49,961 nt of DNA. It comes from Candidatus Omnitrophota bacterium (GTDB lineage Bacteria; Omnitrophota; Gorgyraeia; Duberdicusellales; 4484-171). The DNA is taken from assembly GCA_003154195.1 (NCBI GenBank), contig PMCS01000010.1, forward strand, positions 9,416 through 59,376, given 5' to 3'. The position numbers were made by a program, and so were the translations under genes. This document shows, piece by piece, positions 23,505-33,500 of the stretch. Within the stretch, counting starts at the first letter, position 1. Each line of letters opens with the position of its first letter. Under the pieces are notes generated by a model. It made no database searches. It was not told the origin of the DNA and saw only the letters and a program-made list of their open reading frames with translations.

Positions 23505-23531
23505 ATATTTTTTTACGAAGTAAAAAAATAT
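23505..23531 (+). promoter_or_regulatory. Perfect hairpin abutting the valS start
   Basis: ATATTTTTTTAC-GAA-GTAAAAAAATAT, 12-bp perfect stem, ending on the base before the ATG. No Shine-Dalgarno is visible. Confidence 0.6.
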
Positions 23532-26345
23532 ATGGATATACCTTCACAATACAACCCCAAAGAAGTAGAAGATAAGCATTATAAAAAGTGGTTTTCTTCC
23601 GGCTATTTTAATGCCAAAGTTATGCCCGGACGTAAACCGTTTTGCATCGTTATCCCCCCGCCTAATGTTACCGGCATTTTGCATATGGGCCATGCTTTGA
23701 ATAATACCATCCAGGATGTTCTTGTCAGGTATAAGAGGATGCAAGGCTTCGAATCTTTATGGATGCCGGGAACGGACCACGCCGGGATCGCCACGCAAAA
23801 TATGGTGGAAAAAAGCCTGGCTAAAGAAGGGCTGAGGAAGGAAGATCTTGGCCGGGAAGAATTCACCCGGCGTTTATGGGATTGGACCGATAAACACGGC
23901 ACGACTATTTTAAATCAATTAAAAAAGCTCGGCGCCAGCTGCGATTGGGATCGTACCCGTTTTACTATGGATTCCGCTTATCAGGACGCGGTTGCCGAAG
24001 TTTTTATCCGTTTGGCCCAAAAGGGTTTGATTTATAGGGGGACACGTTTAATCAATTGGTGTCCGCGCTGCAAAACCGCGCTTAGCGATGAAGAGTCGCC
24101 GCATAGAGAAATTGACGGGTATCTGTACTATTTAAAATATCCGGTGAAAGCGCGGGGCCAAAAACAAGATATCCCCGGACATGTTGTTGTGGCGACGACC
24201 CGGCCGGAGACAATGCTTGGCGATACTGCCGTCGCGGTGCATCCTAAAGATGAAAGATATAGATGGCTTAAGGATGCCATAGTGACCCTTCCTCTTGTTA
24301 ACAGGGAACTGAAGGTTGTTGAGGATGAAGCGATTGACCCGGCTTTCGGTACCGGTGTGGTCAAGGTGACTCCGGCGCACGACCCGGTTGATTTTGCTTT
24401 AGGGAAAAAATATGGTCTGGAATTTATAAATATTTTTAACCATGATGCCACGCTTAACGAAAATGTCCCGAAGGATTTTGCGCGTATGGAGAGGCATGAT
24501 GCCCGCAAGAAGGTGCTTGAAGAGCTGGCGAAGATCGGGCTGTACGACGATAAGGAAAAAAAGCCTTACAAAGTTAATGCCGGCCATTGCTATCGCTGTC
24601 ATACGCTAATCGAGCCGTGGCTTTCGCCTCAGTGGTTTGTCAATATGAAACCTTTGGCGGCGCCGGCGATTAGGGCGGTGGAAAACGATGATGTCCGGTT
24701 TACCCCGGTGCGCTGGAAAAAAGTATATTTGAATTGGATGAATAATATCCAGGATTGGTGTATATCCCGCCAGATCTGGTGGGGGCATCCGATTCCCGCC
24801 TGGTATTGCCTGAAATGTAACTGTGACGCGGGTAAAATCATTAAGACGGTTTTACCGGGTAATTCTCCCCAGGCTAAATATGTTATTGCCGACGGCGCTA
24901 AGTATGTGATCAGCAAAGAGCGCCCGGAAAAGTGCCCGGATTGCGGCGCCGGCGAATTCATCAAGGATCCCGATGTTTTAGATACCTGGTTTTCTTCGTG
25001 GTTGTGGCCATTCGCCACGTTTTATTGGCCATTTAATCATGCGGGCCAGGGACTTGCGGCTGCGGGGCAGGGGAAAAATTTAACCTCCAGCGAAAAAATT
25101 CTGAAAAGGGAGCGGGAGGTATTTAAGAAAGAATTAGAGTATTTTTATCCCACAAGCACCCTGGTGACGGCATCGGAGATTTTATTTTTCTGGGTAGCGC
25201 GCATGATTATGGCGGGTTTTGAGTTTCAAGGCCGCGCACCGTTCAGCGATGTGGTTATCCACGGCACGGTCCGTGACGCTAAAGGCATAAAGATGTCTAA
25301 GTCCTTAGGCAATATTATCGACCCCTTAGAGGTCATTGAAAAATTCGGCGCGGACAGCCTCAGATTTTCTTTGATGATGATTGCTTCCAGCGGAGCCGAT
25401 GTTTATCTTTCCGATGAAAAATTCCTTGTCGGGCGTAATTTTTGCAATAAAATCTGGAACGCCACAAGATTTTTATTACTGAAGATAAAAGAAAAAAACA
25501 TAACTATTGATAATCTTGAACTTTCTAATCTGGAAGATGTTGATGAATGGATCTTGGATCGGTCAAACCTCGCAATCGAACGGATTAATAAAAACCTCGT
25601 TGATTTCCGTATCAATGACGCCGCTAAGGCGATTTATGATTTCTTCTGGCATGATTTCTGCGATTGGTATATTGAAATCGTGAAAGATGATTTTACTGCC
25701 GATAAGGCTAAGGCGCTTATCTATACTTTGCTTAACGCGATGAAATTGCTCCACCCCATAATGCCGTTTGTAACCGAAGAAGTATTCCAGGCGATTAAAA
25801 GCCATACCGCGCTCGCGCTTGATGAAACGATTATGACGAGCCGGTGGCCGGAAAGAAAAAATTTCGGGGATGTCCCTCGCGAGGATTCCGCGGTTAACCG
25901 GATAATTGAAGTTATCGAGAATATCCGTAATATCAAGGCCGAATTGGGTATACCGCAGAAAAAGATTCCTCTTGAGGTTTCAATAAACAAAATTAACCGA
26001 AATGCGGACGAAGAGATTTGGCGGAAGCATCAGAATTGGATTAAGCGGTTAGCGTGGATCGACCGTATAGAATTCAGAGACACGCTCAGCCGGGTGATTT
26101 ATCGAACGCCCCAATGGGAGTTTAATCTGGTAAGCGATGAAGTGGATACTCAGGGGTTTAAGGCGGCGCTGGATAAAAAAATAGGCCAGGCCCAGCCGGT
26201 GTTGAATAAAACGTTGGCAAAACTTAATAACGAGGGGTTTGTTAAAAATGCCGATCCGGAAGTTGTGGAAAGCGAGAAAGAAAAATCAGCTCAACTCTCC
26301 GGCCAATTAAAAAGATTAACCGAATTAAGGGAAGCGTTTAAGTAA
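23532..26345 (+). CDS. valS: Valyl-tRNA synthetase
   Basis: Charges tRNA-Val; class I synthetase. 937 aa. It has the HIGH-type motif HMGH (51-54), the zinc-binding WCPRCKTALSDEE and CYRCHT segments, the editing (CP1) domain with VATTRPETMLGDTAVAVHP, and KMSKS (587-591). The anticodon-binding domain follows, and a C-terminal coiled coil (about 875-935) diagnostic of ValS over IleRS. The start is immediately preceded by an AT-rich hairpin rather than a clear ribosome site. Confidence 0.97.
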   Translation: MDIPSQYNPKEVEDKHYKKWFSSGYFNAKVMPGRKPFCIVIPPPNVTGILHMGHALNNTIQDVLVRYKRMQGFESLWMPGTDHAGIATQNMVEKSLAKEGLRKEDLGREEFTRRLWDWTDKHGTTILNQLKKLGASCDWDRTRFTMDSAYQDAVAEVFIRLAQKGLIYRGTRLINWCPRCKTALSDEESPHREIDGYLYYLKYPVKARGQKQDIPGHVVVATTRPETMLGDTAVAVHPKDERYRWLKDAIVTLPLVNRELKVVEDEAIDPAFGTGVVKVTPAHDPVDFALGKKYGLEFINIFNHDATLNENVPKDFARMERHDARKKVLEELAKIGLYDDKEKKPYKVNAGHCYRCHTLIEPWLSPQWFVNMKPLAAPAIRAVENDDVRFTPVRWKKVYLNWMNNIQDWCISRQIWWGHPIPAWYCLKCNCDAGKIIKTVLPGNSPQAKYVIADGAKYVISKERPEKCPDCGAGEFIKDPDVLDTWFSSWLWPFATFYWPFNHAGQGLAAAGQGKNLTSSEKILKREREVFKKELEYFYPTSTLVTASEILFFWVARMIMAGFEFQGRAPFSDVVIHGTVRDAKGIKMSKSLGNIIDPLEVIEKFGADSLRFSLMMIASSGADVYLSDEKFLVGRNFCNKIWNATRFLLLKIKEKNITIDNLELSNLEDVDEWILDRSNLAIERINKNLVDFRINDAAKAIYDFFWHDFCDWYIEIVKDDFTADKAKALIYTLLNAMKLLHPIMPFVTEEVFQAIKSHTALALDETIMTSRWPERKNFGDVPREDSAVNRIIEVIENIRNIKAELGIPQKKIPLEVSINKINRNADEEIWRKHQNWIKRLAWIDRIEFRDTLSRVIYRTPQWEFNLVSDEVDTQGFKAALDKKIGQAQPVLNKTLAKLNNEGFVKNADPEVVESEKEKSAQLSGQLKRLTELREAFK

Positions 26346-26543
26346 AAAATCCATATCGTTTCTTTCTTTCATCCGCGAAGCGTAAGCGGAGTCCCGAAAG
26401 CCTTGGGGAAATGTCCGAAGGAGATTCCCCCGATATTCAGGCGCATCGGGGCGAAGCGTAAGCGTAGTCCCGAGAGCTTTGCAAAAATGTCCGAAGGGGA
26501 TTTTTGCAATATTCAAGGATAATCGGGACGAAGCGGGTGGCGG
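26346..26543. repeat. 'gcgaagcgtaagcg(g/t)agtcccga' repeats
   Basis: Two copies of CGAAGCGTAAGCG(g/t)AGTCCCGA (about 26375 and 26454), and a third related end at about 26525, alternate with hairpins formed by GGGGAAATGTCC...GATTCCCC and TGCAAAAATGTCC...GATTTTTGCA. The open frame that crosses them into nadC is not a credible extension. Confidence 0.7.
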
Positions 26544-26568
26544 ATATTTTTTGAGGAGCAAAAAATAT
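26544..26568 (+). promoter_or_regulatory. Perfect hairpin with SD in the loop, abutting nadC
   Basis: ATATTTTTTG-AGGAG-CAAAAAATAT. The loop is a Shine-Dalgarno sequence and the stem ends on the base before the ATG at 26569. Confidence 0.7.
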
Positions 26569-27438
26569 ATGAAAATTGACCGGGCGATCAAACATATTAT
26601 CAAGCACGCGCTTAGCGAAGATATCGGCAGAGAAGACGTTACGACGCTTTTTACGATTCCCTATCATTTTAAAACCGAAGCGGTTTTTTTAGCTAAAGAA
26701 GACGGGGTTCTTTGCGGTATCGATATTGCCAAAGTCGTTTTTCGCGAAAAGGGACAGGTAAAATTCAAAGCTCTCAAGGAAGACGGCGATTGTTTTACGC
26801 GCAATGACCATATCGCTTATGTCAAGGGCGCCGCGCGCACGATTCTGGCCGCAGAGCGGGTAGCGCTTAATTTTTTATCGCGGTTGTCCGGCATCGCTTC
26901 TTTAACGCGTAAATTTGTCGATGCAGTTGCCGGCACCAGGGCAAAAATACTCGATACGAGAAAGACTACGCCTACGTTACGGGTTTTAGAAAAATATGCC
27001 GTAAGGATCGGCGGAGGGGTTAACCACCGCAAAGCCCTGGAAGACGCGATTCTCGTTAAGGATAATCATCTGCGCGCCGGGAAGTTTATCGAGAACGGAC
27101 GAGTGAATAAAGACCGTATGGAAAAGTGTTTGAAATACCTGCATAAAATACCCCACGTTAAAGTGGAGATAGAAGTGGAGACGATGGAGGAATTGGAAAA
27201 TGTAATCAAACATAAGCCGGATGTAGTGATGCTGGATAATTTTCCCGTAACCGCGATGGCCCAGGCCGTTGGCTATCGCGATAAGAATTTTCCCCGTATT
27301 AAATTAGAAGCCAGCGGCGGCGTAACTTTAGATAACGTCGGCGCAATCGCCCAAACGGGAGTGGACTTTATTTCCGTGGGGGCGCTTACCCATTCGCCGA
27401 AAGCCATTGATTTTTCCCTGGAAATATTAGATAACTGA
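26569..27438 (+). CDS. nadC: Nicotinate-nucleotide pyrophosphorylase (quinolinate phosphoribosyltransferase)
   Basis: Makes nicotinate mononucleotide from quinolinate and PRPP in NAD synthesis. 289 aa from ATG 26569, where MKIDRAIKHIIKHALSEDIGREDVTT is the usual N-terminus. DTRKTTPTLRVLEKYAVRIGGGVNHR (about 131-156) is the PRPP/quinolinate signature; KDNHL, VEIEVET, MLDNF and LEASGGV follow in order. Upstream in-frame codons translate repeat DNA and are excluded. nadA and nadB are not in the window. Its terminator starts at the stop codon. Confidence 0.96.
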   Translation: MKIDRAIKHIIKHALSEDIGREDVTTLFTIPYHFKTEAVFLAKEDGVLCGIDIAKVVFREKGQVKFKALKEDGDCFTRNDHIAYVKGAARTILAAERVALNFLSRLSGIASLTRKFVDAVAGTRAKILDTRKTTPTLRVLEKYAVRIGGGVNHRKALEDAILVKDNHLRAGKFIENGRVNKDRMEKCLKYLHKIPHVKVEIEVETMEELENVIKHKPDVVMLDNFPVTAMAQAVGYRDKNFPRIKLEASGGVTLDNVGAIAQTGVDFISVGALTHSPKAIDFSLEILDN

Positions 27439-27473
27439 TTTTTTCCCAAAATACGCGGGGAAAAATCAGTTAT
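27431..27473. terminator. nadC terminator hairpin
   Basis: ATAACTGATTTTTTCCC pairs with GGGGAAAAATCAGTTAT; the left arm includes the nadC stop codon. A second perfect stem (CAATAAAAATCTGC/GCAGATTTTTATTG) follows at 27479-27513. Confidence 0.65.
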
Positions 27474-27598
27474 CCGTTCAATAAAAATCTGCATGAAGGG
27501 CAGATTTTTATTGCTTACCAAACCAAAGATTCAATATTTTCTTAAGGGCAATAAATGGAAAACAAAAAATTATGTTATAAAATAATTTTTTGGCGTAT

Positions 27599-27627
27599 AT
27601 TTATTTTTTGCGGAGCAAAAAATAAAT
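27599..27627 (+). promoter_or_regulatory. Perfect hairpin with SD-like loop, abutting uvrB
   Basis: ATTTATTTTTTG-CGGAG-CAAAAAATAAAT, 12-bp perfect stem ending on the base before the ATG at 27628; the loop carries the only Shine-Dalgarno-like sequence. Confidence 0.7.
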
Positions 27628-29619
27628 ATGGATAAATTTAAATTAGTGAGTCATTTCAAGCCCACCGGCGACCAGCCCCGGGCGATTGAAAAACTGGTTG
27701 ATGGCTTAAGCCATTCCCGGCAATTTCAAACCATTCTGGGTGTAACCGGTTCCGGCAAAACATTTACCCTTGCCTGCGCGATTGAAAAAATCAACCGGCC
27801 GGTTTTAGTTATATCGCACAATAAGACTTTAGCCGGCCAGCTCTACGCGGAATTCAAGGATTTTTTTCCTGCCAACGCCGTCGAGTATTTTGTAAGCTAT
27901 TACGATTATTACCAGCCGGAAAGCTATATCCCCCAAACCGATACTTATATCGAAAAAGACGCCTCGATTAACGAAAAACTTGACCGCTTGCGGCTTTCTT
28001 CGTCCAGCTCTCTGGTGTCGCGCCGTGATGTTATCGTGGTGGCTTCGGTTTCCTGTATTTACAATCTCGGCTCGCCGGAAGATTACCGCGAATTAATCTT
28101 ATCGATCCGGCGCAAGGATACGATTTCCCTCGAAAGTTTGATTAAGCGCCTGCTTTCCCTGCAGTATGAACGCAATGATTTTGATTTCAAGCGCAGTACC
28201 TTCCGGGTAAAAGGCGACACCCTGGATGTTTTCCCGGCGTATAAAGAGCGGGCACTGCGGATTGAGTTTTTCGGCGATACCGTGGAAAATATTTTTGAGA
28301 TTAACCCGTTAAAAGGCGAAAAGATTTGCGAACTGAACAGCGTGGGGATTTATCCTGCCAAGCATTTTATTATGGGCCAGGATAAGATTGATGCCGCCTT
28401 GAAAACGATCGAATGGGAACTGGATGATCGGCTGGCTTTTTTGCAAAAAAGCGGCAAAATCGTTGAAGCGGAACGGCTGAAAAGCCGCACTCGCTATGAT
28501 ATGGAGATGCTTAAAGAGATGGGTTATTGTCATGGTATCGAAAACTATTCCCGTCATTTATCGGGAAATCCGCCGGGTTCCCGGCCCAGCTGCCTGATCG
28601 ATTATTTTCCCGAAGATTTTATCACCGTGATCGACGAGAGCCACGCTACGATACCTCAGATACGCGGGATGTATGAAGGCGATAAGTCCCGCAAGCAGAC
28701 TCTGGTCGAATACGGATTTCGCCTGCCCAGCTGCCTGGACAACCGGCCGCTGAAGTTCGATGAGTTCCGGGAGCTTATCGGCCAGACGGTTTTTGTTTCC
28801 GCTACGCCTTCGGATTTTGAGGTAAAACTATCCAGGGGCAAAGTCATCGAGCAGGTGATCCGGCCGACCGGCCTGCCTGACCCGGTTATCGAAGTCCGGC
28901 CTACGCAGAATCAAATCGACGACATTGCAAACGAGGTTAGAAAGCGCGCGGCAAAACACGAGCGGACTTTGATCACCACTCTTACCAAGCGTATGGCCGA
29001 AGAACTGAGCCAATTTTTAAAGGAAGAAGGGCTTAAGGTGACTTACCTGCATTCGGAAATAGAGACCATCGAGCGGACGAAAATTCTAAAAGAATTACGC
29101 CAGAGAAAGTTTGATTGCCTGGTAGGGATAAATCTTTTGCGGGAGGGGCTTGACCTTCCCGAGGTGTCGCTGGTGGCGATTTTAGACGCGGACAAAGAAG
29201 GATTTTTACGTTCGACTACTTCGTTGATACAAATATCCGGCCGCTGCGCGCGCAATCTCAACGGCCTGGTGATCATGTATGCCGATACGGTCACCAAATC
29301 GATGCGCCAGGCGATCGACGAATGTAACCGCCGGAGGAAAATCCAGCTCGAGCATAATGTCGAGTATAAAATTACTCCCAAAACTATTGAAAAAGCCATC
29401 CGGGAAGGGATCGAGATTTATTCTAAAGAAGAGGATAATTTAAATTCCCGCCTGGAATTGAGCGAAAAAGAACGGGAGTTGGCGGAAGTCATCAACCAAT
29501 TGGAAAAAGAGATGCTGATCGCCGCGAAAAACCTGCAGTTCGAGCGCGCGGCGCAATTGAGGGATAAGATACAAGAGTTGAAAAATATATCTAAGGCCAA
29601 TTTAAAAAATAAAACCTAG
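27628..29619 (+). CDS. uvrB: Excinuclease ABC subunit B
   Basis: Damage-verifying helicase-like subunit of nucleotide excision repair. 663 aa, family length. Walker A GVTGSGKT (38-45), beta-hairpin YYDYYQPESYIP (about 91-102), Walker B DESH (about 335), helicase motifs TLTKRMAEEL, GINLLREGLDLPEVSLVAILDADKEGFLRS and QISGRCARN, and a C-terminal UVR domain (about 615-655) that contacts UvrC. All key motifs are intact. It stands alone, without uvrA or uvrC nearby. Confidence 0.97.
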   Translation: MDKFKLVSHFKPTGDQPRAIEKLVDGLSHSRQFQTILGVTGSGKTFTLACAIEKINRPVLVISHNKTLAGQLYAEFKDFFPANAVEYFVSYYDYYQPESYIPQTDTYIEKDASINEKLDRLRLSSSSSLVSRRDVIVVASVSCIYNLGSPEDYRELILSIRRKDTISLESLIKRLLSLQYERNDFDFKRSTFRVKGDTLDVFPAYKERALRIEFFGDTVENIFEINPLKGEKICELNSVGIYPAKHFIMGQDKIDAALKTIEWELDDRLAFLQKSGKIVEAERLKSRTRYDMEMLKEMGYCHGIENYSRHLSGNPPGSRPSCLIDYFPEDFITVIDESHATIPQIRGMYEGDKSRKQTLVEYGFRLPSCLDNRPLKFDEFRELIGQTVFVSATPSDFEVKLSRGKVIEQVIRPTGLPDPVIEVRPTQNQIDDIANEVRKRAAKHERTLITTLTKRMAEELSQFLKEEGLKVTYLHSEIETIERTKILKELRQRKFDCLVGINLLREGLDLPEVSLVAILDADKEGFLRSTTSLIQISGRCARNLNGLVIMYADTVTKSMRQAIDECNRRRKIQLEHNVEYKITPKTIEKAIREGIEIYSKEEDNLNSRLELSEKERELAEVINQLEKEMLIAAKNLQFERAAQLRDKIQELKNISKANLKNKT

Positions 29620-29626
29620 TACTTAC

Positions 29627-29800
29627 CACGAAGACACTAGGGCACGAAAACCAATGACTAATTTATTTTAAAAGCATCATTGAACATTGGACATTTATCA
29701 TTTTTAAAAATTTAAAATGATAAGTGGCCAATGAACATTTTAAAATGAAATTATGCATTTATAATCTTGGTGCCTTAGTGCCTTTGTGGTAAAGCTTTTG
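29627..29800. repeat. 'ccacgaagacac' palindromic repeat
   Basis: Outer arms ACCACGAAGACACTAGGGCAC and GTGCCTTAGTGCCTTTGTGGT; inner arms near AACATTGGACATTTATCATTT and its complement (about 29715-29735). Same family as the opening of the window. Confidence 0.75.
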
Positions 29801-29813
29801 GTTTTATCTTATT

Positions 29814-30401
29814 ATGGACGATTACCTTAAGATTATCAACCTCGACGAAGTTGATTCGACCAACGACTATCTGGCCGGCCTGGCGCGGGAAGGGGCGAAA
29901 GAAATTACCGTGGTAACCGCAAAGTCCCAGAGCAAAGGAAAAGGCCGGCAGGGCCGGGTTTGGGTTTCTCCCGCGGGGGCGGGGGTTTATCTTTCGTTTT
30001 TACTACGGCCGAAAAACCCGTTAAAAGAAGTCAACCTTTTGCCGTTATTGTTTGGCCTTGGCGTGGCGCGCGCGCTTTCCGGGATTGTCGCCGCCAAAAT
30101 CAAGTATCCCAATGATCTTTTAGTCAACGGTAAAAAAATATGCGGTATTTTAGTCGAAACGCGCAGCCTCAATGATGAGGTCGAATTTGTCATTGCCGGC
30201 GTAGGCGTGAACGTAAACAGCAAACAAGAAGAAATCCCAGAACAGGCTACTTCGCTTTTTCTGGAGACCGGTAAAAAATATGACGTGAGCAAGTTGACTA
30301 AGCGAATAATTAAAGAAGAGGTTGGTATCTATCGGATATTTAAATCGGACAGCTTTAACGGGTTGATTGAAGAGGCCAATTTAAAATTAAAAAAACCTTA
30401 A
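29814..30401 (+). CDS. birA: Biotin-protein ligase catalytic domain
   Basis: Transfers biotin to acetyl-CoA carboxylase or related carrier proteins. Motifs: DEVDSTNDYL (about 8-17), SKGKGRQGRVWVSPAGAGVYLSF with the biotinyl-AMP glycine loop (about 42-64) and IKYPNDLLVNGKKICGILVET (KWPND motif, about 96-116). At 195 aa it has no N-terminal DNA-binding domain, so it should not act as a repressor. The C-terminal SH3-like domain is essentially missing, the protein ending soon after the central domain. Short forms exist in other bacteria, so activity is possible. Confidence 0.9.
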   Translation: MDDYLKIINLDEVDSTNDYLAGLAREGAKEITVVTAKSQSKGKGRQGRVWVSPAGAGVYLSFLLRPKNPLKEVNLLPLLFGLGVARALSGIVAAKIKYPNDLLVNGKKICGILVETRSLNDEVEFVIAGVGVNVNSKQEEIPEQATSLFLETGKKYDVSKLTKRIIKEEVGIYRIFKSDSFNGLIEEANLKLKKP

Positions 30402-30404
30402 ACC

Positions 30405-30495
30405 AAAATTTGTCCACAGATTTCGCTGATTTCACAGAATATAATAATCCCATTAGAATCTGAGCAATCTGAAAAATCAGTGGACAGGATTTTTT
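30405..30495. repeat. 'gtccacagattt' palindromic repeat
   Basis: Left TTGTCCACAGATTTCGCTGATT and right AATCAGTGGACAGG are complementary around a roughly 50-base interior. It separates the convergent birA and large-protein genes. A single arm also occurs at 23103-23130. Confidence 0.7.
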
Positions 30496-30509
30496 ATATT
30501 GCCGGCGGT

Positions 30510-33500
30510 TTAGTTCAAGGGGGCGGATAATCTGTCCAGCGATTCGATATTTTTCATCTTGATTATTTTAAAGCTGAGATAATCAAAATCTTTAATATCG
30601 AAATTAAAGAATTCTTTGGAAATATTATCGGATGATACGGTGGGGTTAATGTCGGCTAATTTAATACCGCCGACATCGGGGCTAACATCGTCGATGGCCG
30701 TCAGGATCGGTTCCGGGGGTGTCTCTGAGCCGGCGTTGCTGCTGCCATTGAGACGTTTCAAAAGGCCGTTTATTTTTTCTCTTTCATCATCTGAGCGCCC
30801 TTGCAGGTTATCCAGAAGCTTGCTGGCTTTTTTGAAATACTCTTGCCTCTCCTTGTCGTTTTTCAGGGATTTTCCAACTTTATAATATGCCAGGCTTAAG
30901 TTATACCTGGTTGTTAGATGGTTTGGGTATTTTGCGATAAATTTTTCGAAACGGGGTATGGCATCTTGGGCATTGCCGGATTGCAGGTAAATAACCCCCA
31001 ATAAATAGTGCGCGTTTACCAACCGGGGATTTAACTCAACTGCTTTCCTCAGGTGGGTTAAGGCTTCTCCTCGTAGCCGCTCGTCTGATTGCTGAGCATT
31101 ACCGAGGTTATACTGCGCGATCGCGAAATTCGGGTCCCGCCTTACAGCTTCAGCAAAACGCGTACGTTTTTCCTTTTCTTTTTTGCCGTCAGTATCATAT
31201 CCTTCTGTGTTGAACAAAAGACTGGATATCCCATCCGGCGTTAATATCCGTATTTCTCTATGAAGGCCTAAAGGGTTGGCTCCATTTTTTATTATTCTGG
31301 AGATATCGCCTTTTTCATATGTGTCATCTAACGTAAACGGTTCGCTTACGGTAGCGGTTTCCTGGTAGATAGTCATTATCGTTTTTCCGTTTTTCAGAGT
31401 AAAAATACACTCTACGTGGCCGGTGGTAAGTATGCGGTCATCAGGCTGAGGCAGCTCTAATACTTCTACCATTGACACGGAAAGCCCCATTAGTTTTCCT
31501 AAAATATATAATATCTGCGCGTGGCCCAGGCAATCTGTGGTCTTGATCGATGACATCAAACCTAAATCCCATGTTTTCGCGCTTTTTCCCAGTCTTTTAC
31601 CGATTTCATCGACCAGTTTTTTTATTATTTCTTCTTCTTTTTTCACTATCGCGCTTGGATCGCGGCTGCGTCTTGCTTCCGTAAGGGCAGACCTCAAAGC
31701 TAAAACAGAGAATCCCTGGGTTTGCCAATCGTGCACCATCCCGAAGAATGATTCCACATCGTCGGGCTTCCCGGGCCTCTGGCGGTAAAAAACAAGTTGT
31801 CCGACTTCGTACTTTATCGCGTCATGAAGCCGCCCCAATCCCAGAGAGGGTTTCGTCGTCGTCAGCGCTACCTGTTGCGGTGGAGGATTACCAAAGATAT
31901 TTTGCACCTGGCCCGGCAGCAGCGCTAAACCCGCTAATGTTTTCGCAGCATCCCTTATAAACTTCCGGCGGCCGAGTAGTTCGGGGTCATGTTCAACCGC
32001 CGAGCTGGCGCGGGGATTATTGATCAGCCTTCGAAGACTGCTTATTTTTTCTTTCATGCGCGGTTCATTTTTTTCCTGATTTAATGTTTCTGCTTTATTC
32101 AGGTAACCTTCAGCTTTGCGGAAATAGTCTTGGGCTCGCTGGCCATTTTTGCTTAGCAGGGATTTTCCCGCTTCATAATGTGCCAGGCCTAAATTATAGT
32201 AGGCCGACGTAAAGCGGGGATGGATTCCAGCGGCATCTTCAAAGTGTTTAGCGGCGTCCCTGATCTTGCCGGAATCTAGGGCAATAAGCCCCAACAAATT
32301 ATGGGCGTGTACTTGCCGGGGATTTATCGCGATAACTTTTTGCAGTGGGGCAATAGCGTTCTCTGGGCTGCCTAATTCATAAAACAACTGGCCGAGGTTG
32401 TAGTGCGCGTTAGCGTAACCATCGTCTAATCTTATTGCTTCTGCGTAACACCTGATTTGTTCGCGTGGGTTGTTGCCCTGCAGTCCCTTAGCGTTATATA
32501 AAGCGCTGGTTATCCCGTTTTTTTCCAATATTCGTATTTCTCTATGGATTAAGAGTTTAGCTTCGGGCCGCTTCTGTAATACGTTGCCTATTTTTACATA
32601 GATGTCATTAAATTCAAACGGATCGCTTATGGTATCGGTTGCCCGGGATGTATCGGTAATCATCGTTTTGCCGTTGCTCAGAGTGAACATACAGTCTCCA
32701 TGGGTAGCATCGAATATGTCGTCATTGGGCCGGCTTAGTTCCGTTGCCTCTATTATTGACGTAGGGATTCCCAAGGTTTTTCCTAAAATATATAATATCT
32801 GCGCCCGGCCCAGGCAATTTGCCATCTTGATAGATGCTACCGTACCTAAATTCCATGTGTTTTTGCTTTTTCCCAGTTTTTCGCTGATTTTGGCGACCAG
32901 TTTTCTTATTATTTCTTCTTCTATCTCGGCTATGGGCGCAGGATCCGTTCCGTGTTTTCTTGCGATGTCCAGTTTATCTTTCCATTTCTTGAGAGTTGAT
33001 TCGCCCGAAGCTTCCCGCCACCAGTCGCGTACCATCTGGTAGAATAATGCTGCTTCTCTGTTTTCTGTATCACCGGGTCTTTGGGTAAAGTTAGACTCCT
33101 GTGAGTAAAAATTAAGCGCTTCGACTTCGGCCATTATCGCTTTTTGAAGTTGTTCTGAAGGGTTTGGCCTTGTAGATGCCAGCGCTTTTCCCGGCAACTG
33201 GGTGACGACGGCGGCACCCGCCAAGGTTACTCCCCACCCTAGAGCAGTTCGGCGGCTGATTAGCCTGGGACTGTTTCCGGAGCTTGTTGGTTCATCCGAG
33301 GGGCTGGTGAGTAAGTTTGTTATTACACCGACTAATCTTCCGATTACATTAGGCATTATCCTGTTGGTACTATCTATTTTCATCGCGGAGCTTATCGCGC
33401 TGCTGCCGCCGAGCAAAACGCCTCCGGAAAAATAGCGCCGTCTTACCCGTTTTTTCGTTGCCGGGTCGGTCTCCGGTTTTATAATGCTGTACATCCCTTT

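Noticed and set aside
19186-23531. Integron integrase gene near the cassettes
   Set aside because: No tyrosine-recombinase motifs in any frame between the TPR gene and valS; it must be outside the window or lost.
26479-26568. N-terminal extension of nadC by 30 codons
   Set aside because: The codons read repeat DNA and a hairpin; the family N-terminus and the only ribosome site point to 26569.
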